Assembly: GCF_004348325.1 (NCBI RefSeq)
Contig: NZ_SMKF01000012.1
Location: forward strand, 1 to 64,000
Source: Micromonospora sp. KC213
GTDB taxonomy: Bacteria; Actinomycetota; Actinomycetes; Mycobacteriales; Micromonosporaceae
DNA length: 64,000 nucleotides
Reading direction: 5' to 3'
The translations under genes and the position numbers were made by a program. How positions within the stretch are numbered: position 1 is the stretch's first letter; every line of letters begins with the position of its first letter. The notes under the pieces are model-generated. The model saw nothing but the letters and a program-made list of their open reading frames with translations, searched no databases and was not told the origin of the DNA. This document shows positions 8,345 to 17,279 of this stretch, piece after piece.

Positions 8345-9579
8345 CTGGCCGACCAGGGCAGCCAGGCGGCGAGCCGGAAGTCGCCGGCGGCGTCCCGGCC
8401 ATGTTCCAGCCGGCCCCCGGCCAGGCTGACCCGCTCGGTGACCCCCACCAGTCCCGTGCCGGTGCCCGGGATCGCCGGCGGGGCCTCCCCGACCGGCCAC
8501 GGGTTGCGGATCTCCACGGCGAGCCCGTCGCCGGGCCCGCCGGCCAGCCGCACCGTGACCCGCGCCCCCGGCGCGTGCTTGCGGGCGTTGGTCAGCCCTT
8601 CCTGCACGATCCGGTACGCGCTGCGCCCGACCGCTGCCGGCACCGCCGCCGCCTGGCCGACCTCGTCGACCACGCCGACCCGCATCCCGGCCGCCCGGGA
8701 CTCGGCGACCAGCGCCGGCAGGTCGCCGAGCGTCGGCTGCGGCCGTTCCGGACTCTGCTCGCCGCCGGACTCCGTGCGCAGCACGCCGATCACCTCGCGC
8801 AGGTCCTCAAGGGCGGCGTGGGCGCTGGCCCGGATCACCCCGGCCGCCCGGGCGATCTCCTCCGGGGGTGCGTCGGGGCGGAACTCCAACGCCCCGGCGT
8901 GCAGGCTGAGCAGCGAGATCCGGTGCGCCAGCACGTCGTGCATCTCCCGGGCGATGCGGGTGCGCTCCAGCTGCCGTGCCTGGGCCACCCGCAGTTGCTG
9001 CTCGGCCTCGGCCCGGTCGGCCCGCTCACGCAACGACAGGACCAGCTGCCGGCGGGCCCGGACGAACAGCGCCCAGGCCACCGCCACGCCCACGATCAGC
9101 ACCGTCCAGGCGACGGCGGGCCAGAACGGCAGCTCCGGGTCCGGCCGGAGCGCGAGGTAGACCGGCGTGGTGGCCAGATGCCAGGCGACCAGGGCGGCAC
9201 CCGTCGGCAGGGGCCGGTGCAGCAGCACAGTGAACAGGATGACCAGCATCGCGATGCCGGCGCTGGACGAGAAGAGCGCCAACGGCGCCGTGGCCACCGC
9301 CAAGGCCAGCGGCCAGCGGCGGCGCAACCAGAGCGCGGCGCTCACCCAGACCCCGAGCACCAGGTCGACCCCGACCAGCCAGCCCGGTCCGGCGTTGAGC
9401 GCCAGCTCCGGATCCGGGCCCACCGCGTCGCCGAAGGAGAACAACGCCCAGGCGAGGGCGAGCAGGAAGCAGAGGCTGTCGACCACCCAGTCCCGGGCCG
9501 TGCGCCGCACCATGGTCGGTGGGCGGGTCAGGGTCCCGGACAGCAGCCAGGGATGTTCGGGTACGACGGCGGCGCTCAC
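8341..9579 (-). CDS. Membrane sensor histidine kinase (HisKA_3 type)
   Basis: A 412-aa kinase with several N-terminal membrane spans (about residues 28-170). A dimerisation/phosphoacceptor helix follows (IAREMHDVLAHRISLLS, with the phosphorylated His in EMHD), and then a HATPase domain ending in GTGTGLVG. It lacks a large extracellular sensor, as in intramembrane-sensing kinases that detect envelope stress or cell-wall antibiotics. It is first in an operon with the response regulator, and 133 bases from a divergent ABC-2 exporter. That is the common arrangement for antibiotic-responsive export. Confidence 0.94.
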   Translation of the reverse strand: MSAAVVPEHPWLLSGTLTRPPTMVRRTARDWVVDSLCFLLALAWALFSFGDAVGPDPELALNAGPGWLVGVDLVLGVWVSAALWLRRRWPLALAVATAPLALFSSSAGIAMLVILFTVLLHRPLPTGAALVAWHLATTPVYLALRPDPELPFWPAVAWTVLIVGVAVAWALFVRARRQLVLSLRERADRAEAEQQLRVAQARQLERTRIAREMHDVLAHRISLLSLHAGALEFRPDAPPEEIARAAGVIRASAHAALEDLREVIGVLRTESGGEQSPERPQPTLGDLPALVAESRAAGMRVGVVDEVGQAAAVPAAVGRSAYRIVQEGLTNARKHAPGARVTVRLAGGPGDGLAVEIRNPWPVGEAPPAIPGTGTGLVGVTERVSLAGGRLEHGRDAAGDFRLAAWLPWSAR

Positions 9580-9712
9580 CCGCCCATGCTAGGAATTCGG
9601 CTGCCCGCACCGACAGCTACCAAAGTCGAGGGTTGCCGGTAGACCGAGGTATGGCCGGATCTCGACCGCCGGCCGCAGCGCATGGCCGGGTGGCTCCGAC
9701 AGGCTCGACGCC

Positions 9713-10612
9713 ATGATCGAAGTTGACCACCTCACCAAGCGGTACGGTCCGCAGGCCGCTGTGGACGACGTGTCGTTCCACTGCGAACCCGGCACGGTGA
9801 CCGGCTTCCTCGGCCCGAACGGCGCCGGCAAGTCCACCACCATGCGGATGATCTGCGGGCTCACCCCGCCCACCTCGGGCGGCGCCACCGTCTCCGGCGC
9901 GCCCTACCGCCGGTTGCCCAACCCGGGGCGGCAGGTCGGGGTGCTGCTGGACGCCTCGGCACAACACGCCGGGCGGACCGGCCGGGAGGCACTGACCCTG
10001 GCCGCCCGGACGATGGGCGTGGACCGCCGGCAGGTGGCCGCGAAGCTCGACCTCGTCGGGCTCAACGAGGCGGCGGCGAAACGGCGGGTCGGGGCGTACT
10101 CGTTGGGGATGCGGCAGCGGCTCGGCCTGGCGCTGGCGCTGCTGGGTGACCCTCAGGTGCTGATCCTCGACGAGCCGGCCAACGGTCTGGACCCGGAGGG
10201 AATCTTCTGGATGCGTGGCCTGCTGCGCGACTTCGCCGACCGGGGCGGCACCGTGCTGCTCTCCAGCCATCTGCTGCGCGAGGTGGAGGCGGTGGCCGAC
10301 CGGCTGGTCGTGATCGGCGGCGGTCGGGTGGTCGCCGCCGGCGACAAGGACGAGTTGCTGGCCGGGGCCGGCACCCTGGTCCGTGCCCGCGACCCGCTCG
10401 CGTTGCGGCAGGCCCTGGACCGGGCCACCCTGCCCGCCACCGCCGGCACCGACGGCGGCTTCGTGGTCCGCGCCGAACCCGGGGTGGTCGGTCAGGCCGC
10501 GGCGGACGCCGGGCTCGCCCTCACCGAGCTGCGGCCCGCCGGCAGCGGCGGCCTGGAACAGCTCTTCCTCACCCTCACCGCCGGCGCGTCGACGAAGGAG
10601 ACCGTGAAATGA
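9713..10612 (+). CDS. ABC transporter ATP-binding protein (ABC-2 type)
   Basis: A 299-aa ATPase of the drug/antibiotic exporter class. Walker A is GPNGAGKST (Lys40). The signature is YSLGMRQRL, Walker B is VLILDEPANGLDP, and the switch His follows in LLSSHLL. The C-terminal 70 residues form the extension usual in ABC-2 ATPases. It overlaps the permease start by four bases (ATGA at 10609), so the pair is coupled. The divergent two-component system probably controls it. Confidence 0.95.
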   Translation: MIEVDHLTKRYGPQAAVDDVSFHCEPGTVTGFLGPNGAGKSTTMRMICGLTPPTSGGATVSGAPYRRLPNPGRQVGVLLDASAQHAGRTGREALTLAARTMGVDRRQVAAKLDLVGLNEAAAKRRVGAYSLGMRQRLGLALALLGDPQVLILDEPANGLDPEGIFWMRGLLRDFADRGGTVLLSSHLLREVEAVADRLVVIGGGRVVAAGDKDELLAGAGTLVRARDPLALRQALDRATLPATAGTDGGFVVRAEPGVVGQAAADAGLALTELRPAGSGGLEQLFLTLTAGASTKETVK

Positions 10613-11394
10613 CCACCACCATCGCCGCCCCGGCCGCCACCGTCCACCGGCCGGCCATGGTCGGACCGTCGCTGGCCCGGCTGACCGGCGTGGAGCTGCG
10701 CAAGCTCACCGACACCCGGGCCGGCCGCTGGCTGCTGGCCGCGATCGGGCTGATCGCCGCGGCCATCGTCACGGTGCAGGTGTTCGTCCTCGACGACGCC
10801 GAGCAGACCTTCCGCGCCTTCTTCACCCCGTCGCTGTTCCCGGTCGGGCTGCTGCTGCCGGTGCTGGGGATCCTCTCCATCACCTCCGAATGGTCGCAGC
10901 GCACCGCGCTGACCACCTTCGCCCTGGTTCCCCGCCGGGACCGGGTGGTCGTGGCGAAGCTCGCCGCCCTGCTGCTGGCGGCGCTGGCCTCGGTGCTGGT
11001 CAGCCTCGCCGTCGCCGCCGTCGGGACACTGGTCGCCAAGGCCACCGGCGGGGCCGGCACCTGGGCCTTCGACTGGCAGCTGCTGCCGCACGCCGCCGTG
11101 TTCCAGGTGGCGAACGCGCTGATGGGCGCGGCCTTCGGCCTGCTGCTGCTGAACACCCCGCTGGCCATCGTCAGTTACCTGCTGCTGCCGACGGTCTGGA
11201 GCATCCTCGCCGCGATGGTCACGGCGCTGCGCAAGCCGGCCGAGTGGCTGGACACCGCGGTCACCATGGAACCCCTGCTGAGCGCCGAGGTGACCGCCGG
11301 GCAGTGGGGCCGGCTGGCGGTGTCGCTGCTGGTCTGGCTGGCGCTGCCGCTGGCCGCCGGGCTGGTCCGGGTGCTGCGGCGGGAGGTGTCCTGA
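10609..11394 (+). CDS. ABC-2 type transporter permease
   Basis: A 261-aa integral membrane protein with about six hydrophobic segments, starting with a membrane-entry helix after GRWLLAAIGL. The EWSQRTALTTFALVPRRDRVVVAKL loop is typical of actinobacterial ABC-2 permeases. It is translated from an ATG overlapping the ATPase stop and forms the exporter with that protein. The substrate is unknown; a drug or peptide is usual for this class. Confidence 0.92.
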   Translation: MTTTIAAPAATVHRPAMVGPSLARLTGVELRKLTDTRAGRWLLAAIGLIAAAIVTVQVFVLDDAEQTFRAFFTPSLFPVGLLLPVLGILSITSEWSQRTALTTFALVPRRDRVVVAKLAALLLAALASVLVSLAVAAVGTLVAKATGGAGTWAFDWQLLPHAAVFQVANALMGAAFGLLLLNTPLAIVSYLLLPTVWSILAAMVTALRKPAEWLDTAVTMEPLLSAEVTAGQWGRLAVSLLVWLALPLAAGLVRVLRREVS

Positions 11395-11396
11395 CC

Positions 11397-12149
11397 GTGG
11401 ACGCCCAGGGGCACGGCGAGGCCACCGTGGTCGACGGCGGCGTCACCGAACTGGTGGTGATGTGGGTCGGGTTCCCGCTGCTCGGGGCCGGACTGGGCGC
11501 GGGGCTGACCGCCGTGTCCGGCTGGCTCGCCGAGCGGCCCTGGGTGCCGTTCGACAACTGGTTCGCGTTCCTGGCCCGGCTGCCCGAACAGCAGGCGTAC
11601 GCGGCCGGTTGCGCGGTGCCGGCCCTGGCCGGACTGGTCCTGGCGTACATCGGCACCCGGGAGCGGCTCATCGTCACCGTCCGCCGCACGGCGGTGCGGC
11701 TGCGCCACGACGGCCACGAGCAGGAGGTCTCCCGGGCCACGGTCGCCGGCGTCTTCGTCGACAACAAGGCGCTGGTGCTCCTCGGCGTCGACGGCGGGGA
11801 ACTGGCCCGGGAGCGGTCAGATCTGGACCGGGACCGGCTGGCCGCGGCCTTCACCGGGCACGGTTGGCCGTGGCGGGAGCAGGACCCGCACCGGGAGGCG
11901 TACCGGCGGTGGGTGGAGGGGCTACCCGGGTTGCCGGCCGGCGCGGACGCCCTGCTGCGCGCCCGGCAGCGGGCCTTGGACGCCGACCGTGGCGGCGAGA
12001 TCCGGGAGTTGCGCGCCGAGCTGGGCCGACTCGGGGTGGTGGTGCGCGACGAGGGGAAACGCCAGTACTGGCGGACGGCGGGCGAGCCACTTCGGCGGGA
12101 GGAACGCACCGATGCCGGGTGGGTGAGCGGTGAGGAGCGTGACCGCTGA
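11397..12149 (+). CDS. YqeB-like membrane protein
   Basis: A 250-aa protein resembling actinobacterial YqeB-family proteins. It has two transmembrane helices (about residues 18-40 and 66-86), followed by a cytoplasmic PH-like/beta region (RERLIVTVRRTAVRLRHDG) and a charged helical C-terminus. The GTG at 11397 comes two bases after the permease stop and has GGGAGG upstream, so it is the third gene of the ABC operon. Its role is unknown; co-transcription suggests an accessory to the exporter. Confidence 0.8.
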   Translation: MDAQGHGEATVVDGGVTELVVMWVGFPLLGAGLGAGLTAVSGWLAERPWVPFDNWFAFLARLPEQQAYAAGCAVPALAGLVLAYIGTRERLIVTVRRTAVRLRHDGHEQEVSRATVAGVFVDNKALVLLGVDGGELARERSDLDRDRLAAAFTGHGWPWREQDPHREAYRRWVEGLPGLPAGADALLRARQRALDADRGGEIRELRAELGRLGVVVRDEGKRQYWRTAGEPLRREERTDAGWVSGEERDR

Positions 12150-12273
12150 CCGGGGTGCCCGCCGCGGCGACCCAGCCGTTCGCGTTCGCGTACGCACGGT
12201 AGCGGAAGCGCCCTCGTAGATGGTCAGCCGGCCCAGCGGCGGTTACCGTTCCCCGTTGCGGGGAGGAGACGTC

Positions 12274-13203
12274 GTGCACGTGGTATCCGTGATCAATTAC
12301 AAGGGTGGCGTGGGGAAGACCACCATGACCGCCAACCTCGGCGCGGAGCTGGCCAACCGGGGCATGCGGGTGTTGCTGGTCGATCTGGATCCGCAGGCCA
12401 GCCTCACCTTCAGCTTCTACGAGCCGGACGACTGGCGCGACCGGCTCCGCGCCGACCGCACCGTCAAGCGCTGGTACGACGGGCTGCGCGGGGACAGCCC
12501 GACGGTTACCCTCGGTGAGCTGGTGGTCTCCCCCGGGCCGGCCAACGCCCACCTGTCCGGCGCGGGACGGCTCGATCTGATCGCCTCGCACCTCGGCCTC
12601 ACCGACATCGACCTGGCGCTGGCCCGGGGGGTGGCCGACGGCGAGGAGTACGACCGGGAGCTGTTCCGGGTACGCGGCTCGCTGGCCGAGGGGCTGCACG
12701 ACGAGGCGTTGGGCGGCTACGACCTGGTGCTGATCGACTGCCCGCCGAACCTCAACGTGGTCACCCAGTCCGCCATCATCGCCAGCGATCACCTGCTCAT
12801 CCCGGCCAAGGCCGACTATCTGTCCACCCTCGGCATCGACTACCTCTGCGGCAACGTGCGGGAGTTGGTCGACCGGTACAACGTCGACTCGCGGCGGTTC
12901 GCCACCATCCGGCGGCACCACAAGGTGGCTCCCGATATCGCCGGCGTGGTGTTCACCATGATCCAGTTGACCGCGCAGCGGCCGATCTCCGCCCACCAGG
13001 GCTACATGGACCAGGTCCGGGCGCTCGGCCTGCCCGTCTTCCCGACCGTGCTGCGGGAGAACGTCACGCTCTTCGCCACCAACGCCCCGCGGGGCGTGCC
13101 GGCGGTGCTGCGCCCCCGGGTGGGCCTGCCGGCGGTGCAGGAGGAGCTGCGCCAGATCACCAACGAGTTCCTGGCCCACCTCCAGCCGAAGGTCGCGGCG
13201 TGA
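12274..13203 (+). CDS. ParA-family ATPase (orphan)
   Basis: A 309-aa ParA/MinD-type ATPase. The deviant Walker A is [10 protein letters not shown] near the N-terminus; [11 protein letters not shown] is Walker A' and VLIDCPPN is Walker B. The GTG at 12274 has GGGAGGAG six bases upstream; a second GTG at 12280 is less well spaced. It is not next to a parB, oriC or a plasmid replication gene, so it is an orphan ParA that may position a protein complex or chemosensory/carboxysome-like cargo. It overlaps the next gene by four bases, which is its likely partner. Confidence 0.9.
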   Translation: MHVVSVINYKGGVGKTTMTANLGAELANRGMRVLLVDLDPQASLTFSFYEPDDWRDRLRADRTVKRWYDGLRGDSPTVTLGELVVSPGPANAHLSGAGRLDLIASHLGLTDIDLALARGVADGEEYDRELFRVRGSLAEGLHDEALGGYDLVLIDCPPNLNVVTQSAIIASDHLLIPAKADYLSTLGIDYLCGNVRELVDRYNVDSRRFATIRRHHKVAPDIAGVVFTMIQLTAQRPISAHQGYMDQVRALGLPVFPTVLRENVTLFATNAPRGVPAVLRPRVGLPAVQEELRQITNEFLAHLQPKVAA

Positions 13204-13685
13204 CCGAGCCGGCGCCCACCGCCGCGCTGTTGGTCCGCCTCGCGGAACTGGTGCGGGACCTGCCGCCCGCCGAGCTGGCGGCGCTGGCCGAGGGCCGGGC
13301 CCGGCTGGCGGTCGTCCCCGCTCACGCCATCGCACCGGCCCGGGCCCCGGACGACGACACCACCGCGCCGGCCCGGGCCCCGGACGACGACACCACCGCC
13401 CTCGCCCGTACCCCGGACGCCGCCGCGAACGTGGGGGCAGCGCGGGGCCGGCCCGCTGCGCCGGCCGCCGGCCCGGACCGGGCGGTGGCGGCGCTGGCGG
13501 CCATGACCAGCCGCGGCGACGGCACCGCCTACCTGTCGGCGTGGTCGGTACGGGAGCTGCGGGCGCTGGCGGCCCGGCTCGGACTGGGTGCGATGGCCGG
13601 TAGCCGCAAGGCCGATCTGGTGGACCGGATCGTGGACCGGACCGTCGGTTTCCGGCTCGACTCGGCGGCGATCCGTCGGCTCTGA
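13200..13685 (+). CDS. ParA-linked protein with SAP/Rho-N-like C-terminal domain
   Basis: This 161-aa protein starts on a GTG that overlaps the parA stop (GTGA at 13200), so the two are coupled. A short N-terminal helix (LVRLAELVRDLPPAELAALA) leads to a flexible Ala/Pro/Asp linker with an 11-residue repeat (PARAPDDDTTA). The C-terminal module (SVRELRALAARLGL ... GSRKADLVDRIV) reads like a SAP or Rho-N nucleic-acid-binding helix-extended-loop-helix. I infer a DNA-binding adaptor or ParB substitute for the ParA, but no family name is certain. Confidence 0.75.
   Translation: MTEPAPTAALLVRLAELVRDLPPAELAALAEGRARLAVVPAHAIAPARAPDDDTTAPARAPDDDTTALARTPDAAANVGAARGRPAAPAAGPDRAVAALAAMTSRGDGTAYLSAWSVRELRALAARLGLGAMAGSRKADLVDRIVDRTVGFRLDSAAIRRL
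13335..13398 (+). repeat. 33-bp direct repeat in linker coding sequence
   Basis: Two near-identical copies with a 33-base period (13335-13365 and 13368-13398) encode the PARAPDDDTTA repeats of the ParA-linked protein. A third, degenerate copy follows. Confidence 0.8.
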
Positions 13686-13855
13686 GCCGTCCCGAGAGGA
13701 ACCGGCACACCGACGGCCACGACCCGCTCCGACGGCCGGGGACACCGTATCGGTTCGGCTACGCCGCCTGTTCGGTCGATCAATGCCCGGCAATCTTGTC
13801 ACCGGCCAGGCCCCTCGATACGCTCCCGCGGCTACTTCACGGAGAAAGGACCGCA

Positions 13856-14083
13856 GTGACCGTTTCCGCTCCGGGCAGCGCCCAGAAGTCCTGGGTCGTC
13901 GCCCTGCTGCTCTGCTTCTTCATCGGTGTCCTCGGCGTCCACCGCTTCTACGTGGGCAAGATCGGCACCGGCATCCTCCAGCTCATCACCTTCGGTGGCC
14001 TGGGTTTCTGGACCCTCATCGACCTCATCCTGATCCTGGTCAGTTCCTTCAAGGACAAGCAGGGCCAGCCGCTCGCCAAGTGA
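13856..14083 (+). CDS. TM2 domain protein
   Basis: A 75-aa membrane protein with two hydrophobic helices joined by the TM2 hallmark GVLGVHRFYVGKIGTGILQL. TM2 proteins are small integral membrane proteins whose function in bacteria is mostly unknown. The GTG at 13856 is chosen because GGAGAAAGGA precedes it at proper spacing; the longer frame to 13796 lacks a site. A strong terminator follows the stop codon by five bases. Confidence 0.9.
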   Translation: MTVSAPGSAQKSWVVALLLCFFIGVLGVHRFYVGKIGTGILQLITFGGLGFWTLIDLILILVSSFKDKQGQPLAK

Positions 14084-14087
14084 GCCA

Positions 14088-14127
14088 CGGTCGGGGCCGG
14101 GATCCGTCGCGATCCCGGCCCCGACCG
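14088..14127. terminator. Bidirectional intrinsic terminator
   Basis: A perfect 17-bp inverted repeat (arms 14088-14104 and 14111-14127, six-base loop) lies between the convergent stops of the TM2 gene and the metallo-hydrolase. There is no long T-tract, as is usual in actinomycetes. Confidence 0.85.
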
Positions 14128-14130
14128 GCA

Positions 14131-15102
14131 TCAGAAGCGGTACGCGACGCCGTACTCCGGCACCAGGACCCGGCTGCGCGGCGACACCCGCCGTACGGCG
14201 GCGATCAGGTCGTCCAGCCGCCGCCGGTCGTTCGGGGCGACGACCGGCGGGTTGACCAGCGGGGTCTCGAAGTTGTCCCAGTGCACCGGCACCACGGTCT
14301 TCGGACGGTCCAGCGCGGACATCAGCCGGGGCACGTAGTCGGCGGTGGAGCCGGTGGCGGGCAGCGCCACCATCGCCACGTCCGGCGCCAGCCCGGTGAG
14401 GTTACGCTCGACGAAATCGCTGGCGCCCATGAAGAACACCGACGGGCCGCCGTCGATCCGGATCTGGTACGCCAGGGTGTCCCCTTCGGGCAGGTCGGCG
14501 ATGGTGGTCGGCTTCGGCGGTGGGGCGACCCGTACGCCGGGGAAGGCGACCGACCACGCCGCGTTGCGGCTGTGCAGCGAGCTGACCACCTCGATCGTGT
14601 GGTCGCCGAACTCCAGCACCTCCCCGCCGCGGACCGGACTGAGCTGCCCCGTCGGAACGCCGTACGCGATTCCCAGGTGGTACGCGGTGAGGGTGCCGAA
14701 GACCCGGGCGCCGGTACGGGCGGCGATGTGCGGAACGTCGTTGAAGTGGTCCCAGTGGGTGTGGGTGACCAGGATGGTGGCTGCCCGGTCCACCATGGAG
14801 TCGACGACGGCGGTGTCGACGGTGAGCGGGGTGGCAGGGTCGAAGACGTTGCGGAACAGGCCGGTGTCGTAGCGACTGAGGAACGGGTCGACCAGCACCG
14901 TCCGGTCACCGATGTCGACCCGCCAGGCGGAGGTGCCCCACCAGCGGAAGCTGACCGCACCGGACCGGGCGCGCGGGGTCGAGGCGGCGGTGGCCGGTGC
15001 GGCCCGGGCCGCCACGTCGGGGACGAACCCGCCGGCGGTCACGGCGGCTCCGGCCGCGGTGGTCCGCAGGAACCGTCGGCGGTCGAGATGGTGTGTGGAC
15101 AT
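14131..15102 (-). CDS. Tat-exported metallo-beta-lactamase-fold hydrolase
   Basis: A 323-aa protein with a twin-arginine signal (DRRRFLRTTAAGAAVTAGG, residues 8-26). An MBL domain follows with the zinc motif HTHWDH (about residue 113) and later metal ligands in SLHSRN and GASD. It resembles the lactonase/UlaG-like MBL proteins that hydrolyse lactones or phosphodiesters outside the cell. The substrate is not predictable. The gene is monocistronic and ends at the shared terminator. Confidence 0.9.
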   Translation of the reverse strand: MSTHHLDRRRFLRTTAAGAAVTAGGFVPDVAARAAPATAASTPRARSGAVSFRWWGTSAWRVDIGDRTVLVDPFLSRYDTGLFRNVFDPATPLTVDTAVVDSMVDRAATILVTHTHWDHFNDVPHIAARTGARVFGTLTAYHLGIAYGVPTGQLSPVRGGEVLEFGDHTIEVVSSLHSRNAAWSVAFPGVRVAPPPKPTTIADLPEGDTLAYQIRIDGGPSVFFMGASDFVERNLTGLAPDVAMVALPATGSTADYVPRLMSALDRPKTVVPVHWDNFETPLVNPPVVAPNDRRRLDDLIAAVRRVSPRSRVLVPEYGVAYRF

Positions 15103-15255
15103 GCTGCTGCTCTCCCCGTCTGGGATGGGTCGGTCGCTGCACAGCCCACCACCGCACCCTCGGCCATGTCCAAGATCAAAAGATCGGGACCGCCATATCT
15201 GATGCGATATCAGAGCAGCTCACGGCCACGGAGCCGGTGTCGGAACGGTGGAAAG

Positions 15256-16140
15256 TCAGGATCGCAGTGCCGCCACGGCGGTCGCGGCGGCCGCGCCGAT
15301 GGCCAGGTCCACGTCGATCCGCCGGGTGGCGAGCCGTTCGGTCCGGACGAGGACGGCCATCGCGTACCGGCTTCCGTCCGGGTACTCGGCGACCCCGGCG
15401 TCGAGATGCAGCCCCGGCAGAGTGCCGGTCTTCGAGGCGACCCGCACCCCGGGCGGGAAGCCGGAGGCCAGCCGGGTCCAGAAGAGCTGCCGGGACATCA
15501 GCTCCCGGACGGTGGCGCAGGCGGCCGCCGGACCGGCCTGGTCGCGCCAGATCAGGCTGAGCAGCCGGGTGAGTTCCCGGGCGGTGCTGGAGGTGGTCTG
15601 CTCGGGGTCGAAGACCCGCATCGCCCGGATCCGGTCGGCGGTCAGGGTCGGGAAGATCCGGGCGAAGTCCGCCTCGGTGCGGGCACCCACGTCGGCGAGC
15701 ATCAACTCGACCAACTGCCGGGGGCTACCCAGGATCCGGGTACGCGGCAGCTCCAGCTCGGCGGCGAGCATCGGCAGCACGTCCGCGCCGACCCGGCGCA
15801 GCAGCAACTCGGCGGCGGTGTTGTCGCTGACCGACATGGTGAAGAACGCCAGGTCGCGTAGGGACATCTCCACGTCGTCGGCGCACCCGGCCACACCCCA
15901 CCCGCCGAGCCGGTCGGCGGCGGTCACCACCACCCGTTCGGTGGGGTCGAGTTGGCCGGCGGCGGCCTGTCGGGCGAACTCCAGCACCAACAGGATCTTG
16001 AATACCGAGGCGATCACGGTCTGCCGGTCTGCCTCGACGGCCACCTCCCGACCCTCCGCCGCGTCCACCGGCACGACGTGCAGGCTCCCGGTGACCCCGG
16101 CTCGGGCGAAGATGTCACGGATCCGCTCTCGTACTGCCAC
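15256..16140 (-). CDS. Class A beta-lactamase-related serine hydrolase
   Basis: A 294-aa penicilloyl-serine-transferase-fold enzyme with all three class A boxes: SVFK (Ser45, Lys48), SDN in SVSDNTAAELLL (about residue 105), and KTG in VASKTGTLPG (about residue 241). The N-terminus has no obvious signal peptide, so it may be cytoplasmic or released atypically. Hydrolysis of beta-lactams cannot be assumed, because an Ala/Glu-166 equivalent was not clearly placed. The GTG start at 16140 lies only 37 bases from the divergent LysR start, which suggests ampR-bla style control. Confidence 0.85.
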   Translation of the reverse strand: MAVRERIRDIFARAGVTGSLHVVPVDAAEGREVAVEADRQTVIASVFKILLVLEFARQAAAGQLDPTERVVVTAADRLGGWGVAGCADDVEMSLRDLAFFTMSVSDNTAAELLLRRVGADVLPMLAAELELPRTRILGSPRQLVELMLADVGARTEADFARIFPTLTADRIRAMRVFDPEQTTSSTARELTRLLSLIWRDQAGPAAACATVRELMSRQLFWTRLASGFPPGVRVASKTGTLPGLHLDAGVAEYPDGSRYAMAVLVRTERLATRRIDVDLAIGAAAATAVAALRS

Positions 16141-16177
16141 AGCGGCACGGTACCGAGGGCTGCCGTATCGTCCGGGC
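16141..16177. promoter_or_regulatory. Shared 37-bp divergent control region (bla/LysR)
   Basis: Only 37 bases separate the two divergent GTG starts. The region contains an inverted pair CACGG ... CCGTA and a TATCGT hexamer about seven bases before the LysR start. This suggests leaderless messages and a LysR site overlapping both promoters. No strict T-N11-A box is seen. Confidence 0.45.
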
Positions 16178-17137
16178 GTGGATCTGCTCCGCCACCTGCG
16201 CCATTTCGTGGTGGTCGCCCGTGAGCTGCACTTCGGCCGGGCGGCCGAGGCGTTGGGCATGGCGCAGCCGCCGTTGAGCCAGTCGATCCAGCGGTTGGAA
16301 CGGGAACTGGCGGTGGAGCTGTTCGACCGGTCCCGTCGGCAGGTCGGGCTCACCACCGCCGGCCGGCTGCTGCTGGGCGAGGCGGAGGAGCTGCTGGCCG
16401 GGGAGTCGCGGCTGCGCCACCTGATGCGCCAGGTCCAGGAGGGCACGCTGGGCGTCTTCCGCGCCGGGGTGCTGCCGGAGACCCCCGCGGTCACGTTACG
16501 TGCGTTGCTGGACCGACTGGCCGCGTCCGCCCCGGGGCTCGACGTCGACCTGCACGAGCTGACCAGCGCGGAACAGGTCCGGATGCTCGCCGAGCGGCGG
16601 CTCGACGCGGGCCTGGTGCACCACCCGGTCCAGGCCGACGGGCTACGCTTCGGCCCGCCGGTGGACGTGCCGGTGGGGGTGCTGCTGCCCCGGGCGTCGC
16701 CGCTGGCCCGGCCACGCGAGGTGGCGTTGGGCGACCTGGCCGGGCTGGATCTGGTCGCTGCGCCCCGGGTCACCGCGCCCGGCTGGTACGACCACCTGCT
16801 GGACGGGTGCCGCCGGCACGGCTTCGTGCCGGCACGGGTGCGACCGGCCCGTAATCCCGAGTTCGTCTTCGGTCTGCTGTTGGCCGGCGGCGCGGTGGCG
16901 TTGGAGCCGCAGTCGCTGGCCCGGCGGGAGCCGCGGATCGCCTGGCGGCCGATCGCCGGGGCACCGCTGGTGCGGCGCACCTCGGCGGCCTGGCCGGACC
17001 GGGCGGCGCATCCGGCTGCCGTGATGTTCGGGCAGCTCGCCGCGGAGGTGCTGGCGGCGCAGGAGCCGGCGCCGCCGGCCGTGGTGGTGCCCTCGGAGCG
17101 GCCATGGCCGGTGCTGTTCGACGCCACCCACGACTGA
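16178..17137 (+). CDS. LysR-family transcriptional regulator
   Basis: A 319-aa LysR regulator. The winged HTH is at residues 1-60 (HFGRAAEALGMAQPPLSQSIQRLER), followed by the two-subdomain periplasmic-binding-like effector domain. The GTG at 16178 begins VDLLRHLRHFVVVARELHFG, which aligns with the usual LysR start. Its divergence from a class A beta-lactamase-like gene suggests that it regulates that gene and itself. The inducer is unknown. Confidence 0.92.
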   Translation: MDLLRHLRHFVVVARELHFGRAAEALGMAQPPLSQSIQRLERELAVELFDRSRRQVGLTTAGRLLLGEAEELLAGESRLRHLMRQVQEGTLGVFRAGVLPETPAVTLRALLDRLAASAPGLDVDLHELTSAEQVRMLAERRLDAGLVHHPVQADGLRFGPPVDVPVGVLLPRASPLARPREVALGDLAGLDLVAAPRVTAPGWYDHLLDGCRRHGFVPARVRPARNPEFVFGLLLAGGAVALEPQSLARREPRIAWRPIAGAPLVRRTSAAWPDRAAHPAAVMFGQLAAEVLAAQEPAPPAVVVPSERPWPVLFDATHD

Positions 17138-17279
17138 GCCGGTTCGCTTGTCGCAGATCACCCGCGTCGGACCGGTGGTGTCCGCCCCGGTTGGGTAACG
17201 CTGTCGGGTGACCCGCGTCCCGTCGGCAGCCCTGTGGCGTGACCGGCCGGACGCAGCTGAGATGGGAGAAGATGCCGAC

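Noticed and set aside
15248-16177. Long N-terminal extensions of the LysR and beta-lactamase frames into each other
   Set aside because: The extensions only exist because high-GC frames stay open; both families begin at the GTG codons at 16178 and 16140.
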